NCBI RefSeq assembly: GCF_011578285.1
Contig: NZ_CP049916.1
Location: 1,302,001-1,366,000 of the forward strand
Reading direction: 5' to 3'
From: Acinetobacter lanii
Lineage (GTDB): Bacteria > Pseudomonadota > Gammaproteobacteria > Pseudomonadales > Moraxellaceae
Length of the DNA stretch: 64,000 bases
Part shown: positions 38,705 through 50,100 of the stretch, one piece after another
Numbering within the stretch: position 1 is the first letter of the stretch
How the letters are laid out: every line of letters starts with the position of its first letter
Program-made: the position numbers and the translations under genes
The notes under the pieces: generated by a model
Database searches by the model: none
What the model saw: only the letters and a program-made list of their open reading frames with translations
What the model was told of the DNA's origin: nothing

Positions 38705-39520
38705 TTAAGCAGCCATTAGAGGTGGCTTTCCTTTGTTTGCTTGATGTGGTCTTTCATGGTTGTAATGCCACAGCCAACTCGTTGCATAATCTTGTACTTC
38801 ATCCAAAGTATCAAATAAATGTTTACTCAGCCAGCTATAACGTATGGTCCGATTATAACGTTCAATATATGCATTCTGTTGTGGCTTACCCGGTTGAATA
38901 TATTCAATACGAATGCCGTGCTCAGTAGCCCAACGTACAAATTCATGACTGATAAACTCCGGGCCATTGTCACACCGAATAACTAACGGTTTTTCTCGCC
39001 ATTCCAATAGCTGATTCAACGTACGAATAACCCTGATTGTGGGCAATGAGAATCCTGCTTCAATGGCTAGGCCTTCGCGGCGGTAATCATCAATTACATT
39101 CAATAGCCGATACTTTCGACCATCGGAAAGCTGATCATGCATAAAATCTAATGACCAAACTTGATTTTCTCGGATTGGTTCCTTTAGTGGTTCTGGTGCA
39201 TGTCTTTTTAGTCTTCTTCTTGGCTTAATACGCAGATTCAGTGCCAACTCACAGTAAATGCGATAAACCCGCTTGTGATTCCAGCAGTGATTCTCAACAT
39301 GTCGTAAATATGAGAAGCACAGACCAAATCCCCAATCTGTATTTTCTTCAGTGAGTTCAATGAGCTGTTCAGCAATTAATGCATTGTCATCGCTGAGTTT
39401 GGCTTGATAGCGGTAGCAGGTTTCACTAATGCCAAATGCTTTACAAGCCAAACGAATACTAATGGCATGCTGGGCAACTACCTGATGTGCCATCTTACGC
39501 CGGCAAGATGGCTTCACCAC
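38705..39520 (-). CDS. IS3-family transposase OrfB
   Basis: A 271-residue DDE integrase-core protein. It shows [24 protein letters not shown] (first Asp), [12 protein letters not shown] (second Asp) and [17 protein letters not shown] (Glu), ending [16 protein letters not shown]. It appears intact, so the element may still be active. Confidence 0.94.
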   Translation of the reverse strand: MVKPSCRRKMAHQVVAQHAISIRLACKAFGISETCYRYQAKLSDDNALIAEQLIELTEENTDWGFGLCFSYLRHVENHCWNHKRVYRIYCELALNLRIKPRRRLKRHAPEPLKEPIRENQVWSLDFMHDQLSDGRKYRLLNVIDDYRREGLAIEAGFSLPTIRVIRTLNQLLEWREKPLVIRCDNGPEFISHEFVRWATEHGIRIEYIQPGKPQQNAYIERYNRTIRYSWLSKHLFDTLDEVQDYATSWLWHYNHERPHQANKGKPPLMAA

Positions 39521-39780
39521 TTTTTTACCATCGCTTCCTGGATGATCTCTGCCTTTAATCGTTCTTCCGCATACATCTTTTTAAGTCTGGTATTTTCTGC
39601 TTCCAGCTCTTTCAGTCGAGCCATCAATGAGGTATCCATACCGCCATATTTGGCACGCCATTTATAAAACGTGGCATTACTCATGCCGTGTTCACGACAA
39701 AGGGCGGCTACAGGTGTGCCAGATTCCGCCTGCTTCAAGATGGACATGATCTGACTGTCAGTAAATTTCGATGTTTTCAT
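39514..39780 (-). CDS. IS3-family transposase OrfA
   Basis: An 88-residue helix-turn-helix protein ([39 protein letters not shown]) followed by a leucine-zipper-like helix ([21 protein letters not shown]). This is typical OrfA of the IS407/IS51-type members. It overlaps orfB, which probably allows -1 frameshifting to an OrfAB fusion. Confidence 0.93.
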   Translation of the reverse strand: MKTSKFTDSQIMSILKQAESGTPVAALCREHGMSNATFYKWRAKYGGMDTSLMARLKELEAENTRLKKMYAEERLKAEIIQEAMVKKW

Positions 39781-40380
39781 GCAGAATCTCCTGCTTGTAT
39801 CTTAAGAGAAAATTCTACTTTTAGATCCTTTTATTTTTAGGGGGGATTACCGGATGGCAGCCAACCTTTTAGGACTCAGTACACAAGTGCCATTAATTAA
39901 TGTGTTTTATACCAATAAGAATTCTAAAGAATTTCGGTTTTTTGGTCAGATAGTTCGGTTTGTTAAAACCCGTTGCCATGATGTATTTCAGTATCCTTTT
40001 GAACGTGTAGGTTGGGCTATTGCAGCATTGTATTACTTCGGTCCTCATATTGATGATCAAGCGTCGATCGTAATGAAGCTGAGGAAAGAACTGACGAAAG
40101 AAGAGTATCAAAGCCTGCTTAATGCTAAGAAGCCAGGTTGGATGCAAAAAATTCTAGAGTTTTGATTTTTTAAATGATTAAACTTGTTTTAGAGAGTGAT
40201 GCCTATACAAACTAAAAAATTCAACCCAGTGGAATCAATAAAGTAGATGTGGTCCCATGCAATTCTTTTGAGTACTAACTTGAATACGAAATATTTTTGT
40301 CTTTTGTAAATCAGAGAATAATACATCTAGAGCTATCCAATCTAATCTACAGAGCATAATCAGGCTTTAAAAAAGCTATT

Positions 40381-40406
40381 GCGACATAAATTGTCGCTTT
40401 ATTTTT
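40381..40406 (+). terminator. short terminator-like hairpin upstream of cas1
   Basis: GCGACA/TGTCGC stem with a TTTATTTTTATT tail. It would insulate the cas operon from reading of the disrupted gene and IS upstream. Confidence 0.6.
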
Positions 40407-40407
40407 A

Positions 40408-40435
40408 TTCTGCTGTTAACAGAGATAGATATAAT
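40408..40435 (+). promoter_or_regulatory. possible cas operon promoter
   Basis: TATAAT at 40430-40435 lies 41 bp before the cas1 ATG, with TTCTGC 16 bp upstream as a weak -35 element. The match is only to consensus, but it sits between a terminator and the operon start. Confidence 0.4.
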
Positions 40436-40475
40436 TTATTATAAAAAAACAATATCTTATATTTTGGTATAGAGA

Positions 40476-41444
40476 ATGGAATCTCTTAGTACATCACATT
40501 TAAAAGCAATTCTGCATTCTAAACGTGCGAATTTATATTACTTAGAACATTGCCGCGTGATGCAAAAAGATGGGCGTGTCTTATATCTCACTGAAGCCAA
40601 GAATGAAAATCAATATTGGAATATCCCGATTGCCAATACCACAGTCATTATACTTGGAACGGGCACTTCTATTACTCAAGCGGCTATGCGCATGTTGGCG
40701 AGTGCTGGGGTACTCGTTGGTTTTACAGGTGGTGGTGGTACACCGCTGTTTATGGGTTGTGAAATTGAGTGGATGACTCCGCAAAGTGAATATCGTCCCA
40801 CTGAATATGTTCAGGGATGGTTGTCTTTTTGGTTTGATGAAGCCAAACGTTTAGAGGTTGCGAAACAGTTTCAACTATCACGTATCGCATTTATAGAGAA
40901 AATTTGGGCTAAAGACCGAGATTTAAAAGAATATGATTTTCATGTTGATGATTTAGACATTACCCAGGCATTAGGTGGCTTTGCAAACAAAATACTGCAA
41001 CAGAGCAAAGTTGGGGATTTACTTCTTGCTGAGGCAGCTACCACAAAACAACTTTATAAAATTGCCGCGACTCGGACAGGGCTTAAGGATTTTAGTCGTA
41101 ATCCTGAGCAGGGTGATTTAGCCAATGACTTTTTAAATCATGGCAATTATTTGGCCTATGGTTTGGCTGCGACCACGCTTTGGGTACTTGGTATTCCGCA
41201 TGGGTTTGCTGTGATGCATGGGAAAACCCGTCGTGGGGCATTGGTCTTTGATGTGGCGGATTTGATTAAAGATGCTGTGGTTTTACCGTATGCCTTTATT
41301 TGCGCTAAAGAGAAAATGACCGAACAAGAATTCAGACAACAAGTTTTGCAAAAGTTTACCGAGCATAAGGCATTGGATTTTATGTTTGATCAAGTCAAAG
41401 CACAAGCTTGCAAAAATCATGATGTGGATGGGGATTCATTATGA
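40476..41444 (+). CDS. cas1: type I-F CRISPR-associated integrase Cas1
   Basis: A 322-residue Cas1 of the I-F clade. The N-terminal beta domain starts HLKAILHSKRANLYYLEHCRV. ILGTGTSITQAAMRMLASAGVLVGFTGGGGTP is a family hallmark. The helical domain has the catalytic Glu region LLLAEAATTKQLYK and the His/Asp pair in GFAVMHGKTRRGALVFDVADLIKDAVVLP. Cas1 integrates new spacers together with the Cas2 part of the next protein. Its stop overlaps the cas2-3 ATG by 4 bp. Confidence 0.96.
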   Translation: MESLSTSHLKAILHSKRANLYYLEHCRVMQKDGRVLYLTEAKNENQYWNIPIANTTVIILGTGTSITQAAMRMLASAGVLVGFTGGGGTPLFMGCEIEWMTPQSEYRPTEYVQGWLSFWFDEAKRLEVAKQFQLSRIAFIEKIWAKDRDLKEYDFHVDDLDITQALGGFANKILQQSKVGDLLLAEAATTKQLYKIAATRTGLKDFSRNPEQGDLANDFLNHGNYLAYGLAATTLWVLGIPHGFAVMHGKTRRGALVFDVADLIKDAVVLPYAFICAKEKMTEQEFRQQVLQKFTEHKALDFMFDQVKAQACKNHDVDGDSL

Positions 41445-44389
41445 TTGTGACCTTTATTAGTCAATGCGAGAAGAAAGCCATTGCTAGAACACGACGAGTC
41501 TTAGATGCCTTTGCTGATCGGATTGGTGATAACACGTGGCAAACGGTGATTACCGAAGATGGTCTCATTGCTGTTAAAAAGTTATTGCGTAAAACGGTGA
41601 CCAAAAGTACTGCGGTGAGTTGTCATTGGATTCGGGGACGGCGTAGAAGTGAGTTGCTGTGGATTGTGGGGAATCGGAATAAATTTAATAACATTGGGAT
41701 TGTGCCAGTCAATAGCACACAAAAAGACGTATTTATGGATGTGGTGACAATGAAAGCAAAACAAGATGAATTTTATGCTAATACTCATCGACAACCACTT
41801 GCTGAACATAGCTTTGCAATTGGTTATTTAGCACAAAAATTATTTAAAAAAGTAGTCGATAACGATGAATATGACAACTTATCTAAAGTTGCATTTTTAG
41901 CGGGTTGTTTACATGATTTAGGAAAGCTTGATCCTCTATTTCAGGAATGGGTTAAAAAAGGTAAACAGAAAGATCCTGAGGATGATGGTCAGCATATCGA
42001 TGTTAAATTTACTTTCGATAAACATCCACGTCATAACGAAGTTTCACTGTTGCTATTTAACTTTTTTGAACAGCAATGTAAGGGGTTAAACAATCGTCAA
42101 AAAGAATGTTTACAGCATATCTTATATTGGCATCATGCAAAGCCATATCGTCAAAATGATGATTTTACAGGCGTGTATAAAGCTTATGAATATTTAATCA
42201 AAAATGTCCAAGCAGATAAGTTTGAAATATTGATAAAAAATACATCTGACTTGGTCAAACGAATTAACACGCTATCGAAAAACTATCATGCCAATGAAAG
42301 TATCGAAAAGCATATTGATTGGAATGTAGATCAAGCGCCAGAATTAAAAGAGAACTTTGAGTATCAGTTTAAAAGCAAACATTTTCCTGAATTTAAACAT
42401 TATACCAATACTGATTCTATTGAGGTATTGCGTGATAAGGTTCGTATCAATTCAGAACATAACTTATTGCGTGCCTGTGTAATTAGTGCAGATCGTTTGA
42501 TTTCGAAATTGTCTGCACAAGATTTACTGGAATACATAGCTGAGCAACGCTTGGATGAATTATTAGAGACACAGGAAACACTTTCTAATTTATATGAACA
42601 TTTAAGCAATGTATCCACAAAATTCCCAAATAGTGAACGCACTCAGAAACAGAATGAAATCGCACAACAACTTGCCGATTTAAGAGATATTGCTGTACTT
42701 GCAGGTCCAGCAGGCTGTGGTAAAACAAAAATTGCGCTAGAGTGGGCAAAACTAAAAAAGGCAAAAAAAATATTTTGGATTTGTCCTCGTGTGCAAGTGT
42801 GTCAGGGCATATTCCAAGAACTGACAGAAAGCTATTTGCCAGATGCAAAGGTAGAAATCTTTACGGGTGAATTTAAGTTCACCAATGCTTGGGACAAGGC
42901 GACACCTGAGACAGAATATCTATCGGGGGATGTTGTGGTTACCACAATTGATCAAATCTTAGGATCAATTGTGACGCATAGTAAAGTCGATAGTTTAGTT
43001 CCATTTATGGATGCGCATGTGGTGTTTGATGAATACCATGAATATATTGGCATGGAAATTTTCAACTTATTGTTTGCTGAGTTGATTGCTAATAAAAACA
43101 TGCGTAAAAAATATGAAAAAAATACGTTATTGGTTTCTGCAACACCGCACTATTCGTATTTAAAACAAGTTTTAGGTTTACATGAAGATGATGTCATTGC
43201 CATGCCATCATTTAATGATCGTGATTATAAAATTGAATTTATTGATTATGATGAATCAGTCATTGTAGGGAATCCATTTTATCAAAGCTATGATGGACAA
43301 ACCTTTGTAATTTCCAATACAGCTTTAACAGCACAATTAGGCTTTATTTATCAAAAGAACCAAGAAAAAAGCGTACTTTTTCATTCTAAGTTTAAGCGTA
43401 GTGATAAAAAATATTGGTTTAATGAAGTGTACGAGGCATTTAAAAAAGAGGGTACACACAAGTTTGAGGTCTTACGCAGTGGTCCAATTGTTCAAGCGTC
43501 ATTAAACATCACAGCCAAAAACATGCTGACAGAAATGACCTCGCCTGAAAATATGCTTCAGCGTTTAGGGCGCTTAGATCGTTTTGGCGAAAGTGAAAGT
43601 GTTAATATTTTAAAAGTTGCGATTACTGAAAATGTAAAAAACGGTAGTTGTAAAGGTTCATTGGCATACTTCTTAAATCAACTCAATTGTTTGCAGAATA
43701 CAAAAGCTTGGTATGATTTTTTACAGAATCAGCTTGCAGAGCAAAGCTTTAAGTTATCCAAGCTGTATCAACTTTATAAAGATTTCCATAAACAGCAAGA
43801 TCAAGATAATTCAGCTGTTTTTCAAGATATGCAAAAAGCGTTAAAGAAAAGTATTGATCGAATCAATAATAAGGTGACAGAGCCAACAAAAGTATCAAAA
43901 CCGAAAACGACAGAACGCAAATCTAAAATCAGTAAAAACTCATTACGTGGCGATAGCCGTTTTGTTCAGTTGGCGAAATTGAACCTAAATGATTATGCCA
44001 AGCCTATTTTTGAAAATGAATATGCGTATCAGCCACCATTAGATGATACGACTGAATATGATAATTTGACGGAGTCTTTAAATATTATTCAAGAACTTGG
44101 ATTGATTCATTTTATTGCTCAAAAGCATGGCAATATTGATCCGTCACATCCAGTGAAAGGCATTCCTGAGAAAAAACAAAAATCACGATGTATGGTCTTG
44201 GAAAATTATGCAAGAGATGCAGATTTCCCTTTGTACTTAAGTTACATCGAAGATGACTTGAATAAAGTAGGGGGTACAGGAGTAAGACATCCTGAAGCAA
44301 TTTATTATGCGGTATGCGATCAGCAACCGATTGGTTCAATTACATTAGACAAGCTAAATATTTTAACAACAACGCCAGAGGGAAATTAA
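41441..44389 (+). CDS. cas3: Cas2-Cas3 fusion nuclease-helicase of type I-F
   Basis: A 982-residue fusion. Residues 1-95 are a Cas2-like domain ([20 protein letters not shown]). An HD nuclease follows ([30 protein letters not shown] near residues 120-165). The superfamily-2 helicase has Walker [16 protein letters not shown] (about residue 421), DEx[12 protein letters not shown] (about 528), [11 protein letters not shown] and [12 protein letters not shown]. It serves both adaptation, with Cas1, and target degradation. The ATG overlaps cas1, and the next gene starts 1 bp after its stop. Confidence 0.96.
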   Translation: MIVTFISQCEKKAIARTRRVLDAFADRIGDNTWQTVITEDGLIAVKKLLRKTVTKSTAVSCHWIRGRRRSELLWIVGNRNKFNNIGIVPVNSTQKDVFMDVVTMKAKQDEFYANTHRQPLAEHSFAIGYLAQKLFKKVVDNDEYDNLSKVAFLAGCLHDLGKLDPLFQEWVKKGKQKDPEDDGQHIDVKFTFDKHPRHNEVSLLLFNFFEQQCKGLNNRQKECLQHILYWHHAKPYRQNDDFTGVYKAYEYLIKNVQADKFEILIKNTSDLVKRINTLSKNYHANESIEKHIDWNVDQAPELKENFEYQFKSKHFPEFKHYTNTDSIEVLRDKVRINSEHNLLRACVISADRLISKLSAQDLLEYIAEQRLDELLETQETLSNLYEHLSNVSTKFPNSERTQKQNEIAQQLADLRDIAVLAGPAGCGKTKIALEWAKLKKAKKIFWICPRVQVCQGIFQELTESYLPDAKVEIFTGEFKFTNAWDKATPETEYLSGDVVVTTIDQILGSIVTHSKVDSLVPFMDAHVVFDEYHEYIGMEIFNLLFAELIANKNMRKKYEKNTLLVSATPHYSYLKQVLGLHEDDVIAMPSFNDRDYKIEFIDYDESVIVGNPFYQSYDGQTFVISNTALTAQLGFIYQKNQEKSVLFHSKFKRSDKKYWFNEVYEAFKKEGTHKFEVLRSGPIVQASLNITAKNMLTEMTSPENMLQRLGRLDRFGESESVNILKVAITENVKNGSCKGSLAYFLNQLNCLQNTKAWYDFLQNQLAEQSFKLSKLYQLYKDFHKQQDQDNSAVFQDMQKALKKSIDRINNKVTEPTKVSKPKTTERKSKISKNSLRGDSRFVQLAKLNLNDYAKPIFENEYAYQPPLDDTTEYDNLTESLNIIQELGLIHFIAQKHGNIDPSHPVKGIPEKKQKSRCMVLENYARDADFPLYLSYIEDDLNKVGGTGVRHPEAIYYAVCDQQPIGSITLDKLNILTTTPEGN

Positions 44390-44390
44390 C

Positions 44391-45380
44391 ATGGCTAAAG
44401 TAACAGGTGTAAAAAGCGTAGATTTTAAAATTACAGCATATGGTTATGGGGTGGTGAATTGGAATGGTCCAACGTCACTAACAGGCAATGACGGTAAGAC
44501 AGTGGATAACCACACATTACCTAAACTGCGTGGTTTTAGTAATTTATCGGGTAAAGTCAAAGAAGAAACAGGCTACAAATACCGTAAAGAAGCATCGGAT
44601 ATTGATTTTAACGAAACGCCTTTATATATCAGCCAGAACTGTATTCGCCATCACTTATTTCGCGATCAATCTTTTGATTTACATTATGCTAAAGATAAGA
44701 ATTTGATTGATGTTGTTGCATCTATTACGGGATTAATCCGTGGTTATGTTGTGCCATCGAGCCAATGTAAACGTACCAGTCCTCTTTTAATCACTGATTT
44801 CATCGATCAGTTGGGTAATGGTAACTTCGAGCAACTTTCGAATGCGAGTTCAAGTGAAGAAATTACGCAAGCTGATGGTTCAAAAACATATAAACGTGGT
44901 GAAAACTCAATCTTCTCTAAAACAACTTTTGGTGATACTGAATATATCGCTTATGGTTCAATTAGCATTGAACAATTGCAGTTTATTTCATTGGATAAGA
45001 AGTTTGACCGTGCTTCGATGATTATTAAAGAAGGTGAAGGTGAAAAAATTGCTGAACGCGTACAGGAATTTATTAAGAGCCTTGATCCATCGAAAGAACC
45101 CAAAGCAATTTTCCACAAAAATTATGTGCGTAAGGGTACGATTTTTAATGAAGGTGAAGTAGGTATATTGCTCGACAATACTGCAATTAATATTTTAGTC
45201 AAAGAAACCCTTTCAATGCTTGAAGAACTTGTCATTAAGCAGGCCAAAGGCTATATGTGTGTTGATACGGTCGAAGTGGATTATAACGACAGTCATAAAA
45301 TGATGCGTATTAAACGTAATCCAGACCAAGCCAATCCTGAGCCACAACAAGATTATGCGGTTTATTTTGAAGCCCAATAA
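44391..45380 (+). CDS. cas7fv: Cas7fv backbone subunit of type I-F2 Cascade
   Basis: A 329-residue Cas7-family protein that should polymerise along the crRNA. It starts [20 protein letters not shown] and contains [57 protein letters not shown] and [13 protein letters not shown]. From memory these match the Shewanella putrefaciens I-Fv Cas7 rather than canonical Csy3. It follows cas2-3 immediately, where canonical I-F operons would have csy1 (cas8f). Confidence 0.9.
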   Translation: MAKVTGVKSVDFKITAYGYGVVNWNGPTSLTGNDGKTVDNHTLPKLRGFSNLSGKVKEETGYKYRKEASDIDFNETPLYISQNCIRHHLFRDQSFDLHYAKDKNLIDVVASITGLIRGYVVPSSQCKRTSPLLITDFIDQLGNGNFEQLSNASSSEEITQADGSKTYKRGENSIFSKTTFGDTEYIAYGSISIEQLQFISLDKKFDRASMIIKEGEGEKIAERVQEFIKSLDPSKEPKAIFHKNYVRKGTIFNEGEVGILLDNTAINILVKETLSMLEELVIKQAKGYMCVDTVEVDYNDSHKMMRIKRNPDQANPEPQQDYAVYFEAQ

Positions 45381-45391
45381 TGAGGTGATTT

Positions 45392-46405
45392 ATGCAAATC
45401 ATTATTGAATATGAGTCTTCATGGCGAAATTCATTTTTAGATGGCTCTAACAATGAACCTTTGCCTAAAGGCGGACGTAATTTTATTGCTTCAATGACAA
45501 CATTAAAGCAAGAAGGTAATTACAAAAAGCGTAGTATTTCAAAAGATACCGTCATGGGGGTTCTGAATCGTTTGATTGGCGATCAACGTAAACTTTATCA
45601 AGCACGGCAAGATGAAAATTATTATTTTACTGAAGTTGAGAAAGTACTTCAGGACAGTGATATTGTCGATCAAGCTTTAAATAGTAACGAAATGGTTTAT
45701 ATCCGTAATGTTTCAGGCAGTACAGATCAAAATTCATTTACAGGTGAAATTAAAGCAAATGATCCATCCTTTAGCTCAAGTTTTTCAGCTGAACTTTGGG
45801 GTGTTTTATGGCTTAATTTATCTGAAGTTTCCAAATTTATTTTGGATGAGTCATATTCTGTAACGTACTCTGACGTTTTAGACCCAATTACAGTATGTAA
45901 TCGTATTGAAGTTTTGAGTGCAGAAAAACCAATGGATCTGACGGAAGATATTCAAGCTGTACTAGACTGTTTATTGAATCATTTCCCAGATACAAATTAC
46001 TTGACCGCTAAAAAGCAGTTGCCTTTGATTAGTATTTACGCCTCCGCTTTGTATATCCAAATTGCAAGATTGTCACAACGATATGATCTTTCAAATGCGT
46101 TAACAAAAAGTGGTGGACTGAGTGGAATTTCTAAACGTGGTTTTACCAAAAAAGATTTTATGGATCGTTATACGACAGGAAGTAAAAAGCTCATTTGGGG
46201 AAATCCATATTTATTGAAAGAAAAGAAAAAAGGAGAGGGTGAAGTCGTATCTGTTTTAACCAAAGCGAGTGGAAAGCTCATTATCAATTTGAATATTTCT
46301 AAAGAACAAGCAAGAGATTTAGAAGAAAAAATTGAAGATGCAGGTGTTTCATCTTTTTACTTAGGGAAAAAAGGCTTGGCTTATGTCACGGATATTCGAG
46401 TTTAA
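45392..46405 (+). CDS. cas5fv: Cas5fv subunit of type I-F2 Cascade
   Basis: A 337-residue protein starting MQIIIEYESSWRNSFLDGSN, then KGGRNFIASMTTLKQEGNYK, DTVMGVLNRLIGDQRKLYQAR and YIRNVSGSTDQNSFTGEI. These match the Cas5fv family of I-Fv systems. In those systems Cas5fv caps the crRNA 5' handle, and an added helical domain (here roughly residues 150-250) takes over target recognition from the missing Cas8f. The gene lies 11 bp after cas7fv and 9 bp before cas6f. Confidence 0.9.
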   Translation: MQIIIEYESSWRNSFLDGSNNEPLPKGGRNFIASMTTLKQEGNYKKRSISKDTVMGVLNRLIGDQRKLYQARQDENYYFTEVEKVLQDSDIVDQALNSNEMVYIRNVSGSTDQNSFTGEIKANDPSFSSSFSAELWGVLWLNLSEVSKFILDESYSVTYSDVLDPITVCNRIEVLSAEKPMDLTEDIQAVLDCLLNHFPDTNYLTAKKQLPLISIYASALYIQIARLSQRYDLSNALTKSGGLSGISKRGFTKKDFMDRYTTGSKKLIWGNPYLLKEKKKGEGEVVSVLTKASGKLIINLNISKEQARDLEEKIEDAGVSSFYLGKKGLAYVTDIRV

Positions 46406-46414
46406 GGTGCTTAT

Positions 46415-47017
46415 ATGAACTATTACATTGAAGTGACATTAATGGAAAATGAAAATTTTTCCCCTTATGAATTATGGTCACAGCTTTATCCTCAATTACA
46501 TCTTGCATTGGTTGAAGTTAAAAATGCTGAAAATAAAGTCAATATAGGATTTTCATTTCCTCAATATCGTTTTCATCAAGATAAAGGGGTAGGCTTTATT
46601 GGCACAAAGTTACGTTTATTTGCTGAATCCGAAGCCGATTTAAAGAAATTAGATGTTCGAAAATGGTTAGAGCGACTAGAGGATTATGTACATATCACCT
46701 CTATACGTGTAGTACCTAGTGATATTAAGGGCTATGCCATTTACAAGCGTAAGCAAGTGAAAACTAACGCCCAGCGTTTAGCACGGCATCGTGTAAAACG
46801 TGGTGATATTGGCTTTGATGAAGCATTAGCGCGATATAGCAATGTAGTGACCACAACGAATTTGCCTTATATCGAAATGAAAAGTTTAAGTACTTCAGAT
46901 CAGCAAAGTGAAAAGCGCTTTAAATTATTTATTGAAAAGCAATCTGCAACAAAATCTGAAACTCAGGTTTTTAGCACTTATGGATTAAGTTCGGTGTCCT
47001 CTTTACCCGAATTTTAA
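46415..47017 (+). CDS. cas6f: crRNA-processing endonuclease Cas6f (Csy4)
   Basis: A 200-residue Csy4-type nuclease that cuts at the 3' base of the repeat hairpin. The catalytic His is H29 in YPQLHLALVEV, the same position as in Pseudomonas Csy4. The Ser region is MKSLSTSDQQ (S157 or S159), and the C-terminal VFSTYGLS matches the conserved FxxYGLS. The Arg-rich helix RLARHRVKRG (121-130) is the RNA-hairpin binder. It is the last cas gene; the leader and array follow. Confidence 0.95.
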   Translation: MNYYIEVTLMENENFSPYELWSQLYPQLHLALVEVKNAENKVNIGFSFPQYRFHQDKGVGFIGTKLRLFAESEADLKKLDVRKWLERLEDYVHITSIRVVPSDIKGYAIYKRKQVKTNAQRLARHRVKRGDIGFDEALARYSNVVTTTNLPYIEMKSLSTSDQQSEKRFKLFIEKQSATKSETQVFSTYGLSSVSSLPEF

Positions 47018-47148
47018 CCCAATATTTTTTCACTCTTTAACATCTTAATAAAATCAATAGGTTATGATAGTGGTTTGAAACTTGGGTCTTGTGAAAGATT
47101 TAAGGGTTAAATCACTGTTATAGCTTTATTTTTTGCTTTAAAATTACT
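47018..47148 (+). promoter_or_regulatory. CRISPR leader with a perfect IHF consensus
   Basis: 131 bp between the cas6f stop and the first repeat. AATCAATAGGTTA at 47052-47064 matches the IHF consensus WATCAANNNNTTR at every defined position, about 85 bp before the first repeat. I-F adaptation is known to use IHF bending of the leader. T-rich stretches nearby can hold the array promoter. The leader position also fits the degeneration of repeats at the opposite end. Confidence 0.75.
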
Positions 47149-50100
47149 GTTCACTGCCATGTAGGCAGCTTAGAAAAAAACACTAAAGTTGATAATTGCA
47201 TTTGTTATGTTCACTGCCATGTAGGCAGCTTAGAAAATAGACTTACCTGTATCCGAAGTATTCTGAAGGTTCACTGCCATGTAGGCAGCTTAGAAAGTTG
47301 GACGCATCAAGTATTTTGAATTATTTAAGTTCACTGCCATGTAGGCAGCTTAGAAAAATAATGGAAAGCTTGTATTGCAAAATACAACGTTCACTGCCAT
47401 GTAGGCAGCTTAGAAATAAACCACTTTTAACCGCATTTTCCGCAGCTTGTTCACTGCCATGTAGGCAGCTTAGAAAATCTAAACTTTTACGAAGCGAAAA
47501 CTGCGCAGGTTCACTGCCATGTAGGCAGCTTAGAAAATCGTTGTCTTTCGTTAAGCTTCGTATAGCTTGTTCACTGCCATGTAGGCAGCTTAGAAAATGA
47601 TCAATAATCCAACCAACACCATTGACCAGTTCACTGCCATGTAGGCAGCTTAGAAAGCTACGTTCTAACCAACGCTTTTTCATGCGTGGTTCACTGCCAT
47701 GTAGGCAGCTTAGAAATGATTTGGTTACTTCTAAGCGGTCGATAGCTAGTTCACTGCCATGTAGGCAGCTTAGAAAAATTGCAGTCCGAGCAAGTTTATC
47801 ACCGCCCGGTTCACTGCCATGTAGGCAGCTTAGAAATTTAAACATCACTTCACAGTCACGCTTAACATGTTCACTGCCATGTAGGCAGCTTAGAAAATTA
47901 CAGGTATTGATAAGACCAACAAACAGATGTTCACTGCCATGTAGGCAGCTTAGAAAGTATAGGATAAAATCAAGGTCTTTGTATTCTTGTTCACTGCCAT
48001 GTAGGCAGCTTAGAAAATTAAGGGGTGAATACATCTTTGCGACTATGTGTTCACTGCCATGTAGGCAGCTTAGAAAAAAAATACGAAAAAGTATTTGATC
48101 TAAAACAGGTTCACTGCCATGTAGGCAGCTTAGAAAGATAATACGCATTTAACAAGTGACGGCTCACAGTTCACTGCCATGTAGGCAGCTTAGAAATGTT
48201 ATAGCTGATGACATTGTGGGAACGCTCAGTTCACTGCCATGTAGGCAGCTTAGAAAATTTCAACAATGAATCACAGGCTTGTTTGTATGTTCACTGCCAT
48301 GTAGGCAGCTTAGAAAATCGGTACGAATATAAGAAATCGCCCCTTGTTGTTCACTGCCATGTAGGCAGCTTAGAAAAAGTCTTGCGATAAACCTCATCAT
48401 CCATCTGCGTTCACTGCCATGTAGGCAGCTTAGAAAAGTTGATGTTGATGAAAAAGGCAATGTGGTCAAGTTCACTGCCATGTAGGCAGCTTAGAAAATG
48501 TTTTGGCTGCACGTTTTACAACAATTGTCGTTCACTGCCATGTAGGCAGCTTAGAAATTTGGAATGGGAAGCAATATTACTATTAGTGTGTTCACTGCCA
48601 TGTAGGCAGCTTAGAAAAAATGGTCAAAACACTACAGTTGAATGAACAAGTTCACTGCCATGTAGGCAGCTTAGAAAACGACAATCATTAAATATTTTCT
48701 GCATAGCACGTTCACTGCCATGTAGGCAGCTTAGAAAACATAATCAATATTTTTATCGGGCTTGGTCTGGTTCACTGCCATGTAGGCAGCTTAGAAAAAT
48801 ATACGGCCACCAAGCAGAACAAACAGATTCAGTTCACTGCCATGTAGGCAGCTTAGAAATTACCAAGCCCACGACCGATAGGCGCAACAACGTTCACTGC
48901 CATGTAGGCAGCTTAGAAAAGTTACAACAAAGAAAAGATTGAATATTTTTCGTTCACTGCCATGTAGGCAGCTTAGAAATTTTTGGAGTTTGTATGTTAA
49001 CTATATTGCTAGTTCACTGCCATGTAGGCAGCTTAGAAATATTGTTTTTAACTTTCAATTTTTCAAATACAGTTCACTGCCATGTAGGCAGCTTAGAAAA
49101 TTCTATATATTTCGTGGAGCTTAACTAATGGGTTCACTGCCATGTAGGCAGCTTAGAAATAGAGATATTTATATCACTTACTAGTCTTTTGTGTTCACTG
49201 CCATGTAGGCAGCTTAGAAAATAAAGGTTTACGGTGAAAAAACAAAAGGCAAGTTCACTGCCATGTAGGCAGCTTAGAAATAGACAGTGCTAACATTCAT
49301 GACTCACTAAAAGTTCACTGCCATGTAGGCAGCTTAGAAAAACGGTTAGCAATTGCTTGTGTGTTAGGGTTGGTTCACTGCCATGTAGGCAGCTTAGAAA
49401 AGCTTTTGATTTATTGCCTTGTGGTTTTTCATGTTCACTGCCATGTAGGCAGCTTAGAAATTAAATGGTAAACAAGCGGAATTAGCTCAACAGTTCACTG
49501 CCATGTAGGCAGCTTAGAAACAATACAAATCATTCTTGGATGGCTTTAACAAGTTCACTGCCATGTAGGCAGCTTAGAAAATTGGTTTCGATTTGGATTA
49601 AAGCTTGCACTGGTTCACTGCCATGTAGGCAGCTTAGAAAAAATTCAACATCAGAATACATCAGCGACAAAAGTTCACTGCCATGTAGGCAGCTTAGAAA
49701 GTGCCAGATTCAGCCCATTCTTTCGCACGATAGTTCACTGCCATGTAGGCAGCTTAGAAAAGACAGAAGGAGTGGCAAACTGTGATTGATGTGTTCACTG
49801 CCATGTAGGCAGCTTAGAAAAAACTGGTATACAAATAAGCGGGTAACATGCCGTTCACTGCCATGTAGGCAGCTTAGAAATTTCGGCTGCATGTGGTTTG
49901 AAATGAATTAGAGTTCACTGCCATGTAGGCAGCTTAGAAAGGTTGAATTGCATATCGCTTGTATCGCAAAACGTTCACTGCCATGTAGGCAGCTTAGAAA
50001 AACGAAACCACATTTATATGACTCACTACCAAGTTCACTGCCATGTAGGCAGCTTAGAAATTCTATCTGGTCTTGTTCGTTTCACCGGTTCGGTTCACTG

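Larger units (their letters stand above)
38666..39851 (-). mobile_element. IS3-family element, IS407-like group, 1186 bp
   Basis: Imperfect terminal inverted repeats begin GGTAATCC on both ends and share TAAAAGTAGA further in. A 4-bp GGAT duplication flanks it (38662-38665 and 39852-39855), the size typical of the IS407 group. It encodes orfA and orfB on the minus strand with a 7-bp overlap. It is inserted in a DUF6088 gene inside the island. Confidence 0.9.
38379..40165 (+). pseudogene. DUF6088/AbiEi-like protein gene interrupted by an IS
   Basis: The 5' piece (38379-38665) encodes a winged-helix-like segment (GRIFSILDFSVYINDKKLRWILRHQFEKGEVI) and ends in RTGQKFQHDGG. The 3' piece (39856-40165) resumes with MAANLLGLSTQVPLINVFYT. 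Removing the IS (38666-39851) and one GGAT duplicate restores a single frame of 198 codons reading HDGG-MAANLLGLSTQVP, the continuous DUF6088 signature. This family is related to AbiEi-type antitoxins or regulators. The insertion splits the gene, so a functional product is unlikely. Confidence 0.85.

Noticed and set aside
44389..44391. A missing cas8f (csy1) due to a small ORF or frameshift
   Set aside because: Only 1 bp separates cas2-3 and cas7fv, and both neighbours are full length, so there is no room for a remnant.
40476..47017. A Tn7-like CRISPR-associated transposon (I-F3)
   Set aside because: cas1 and cas2-3 are present and no tnsA/B/C or tniQ genes are seen; mobility here is by tyrosine integrase.
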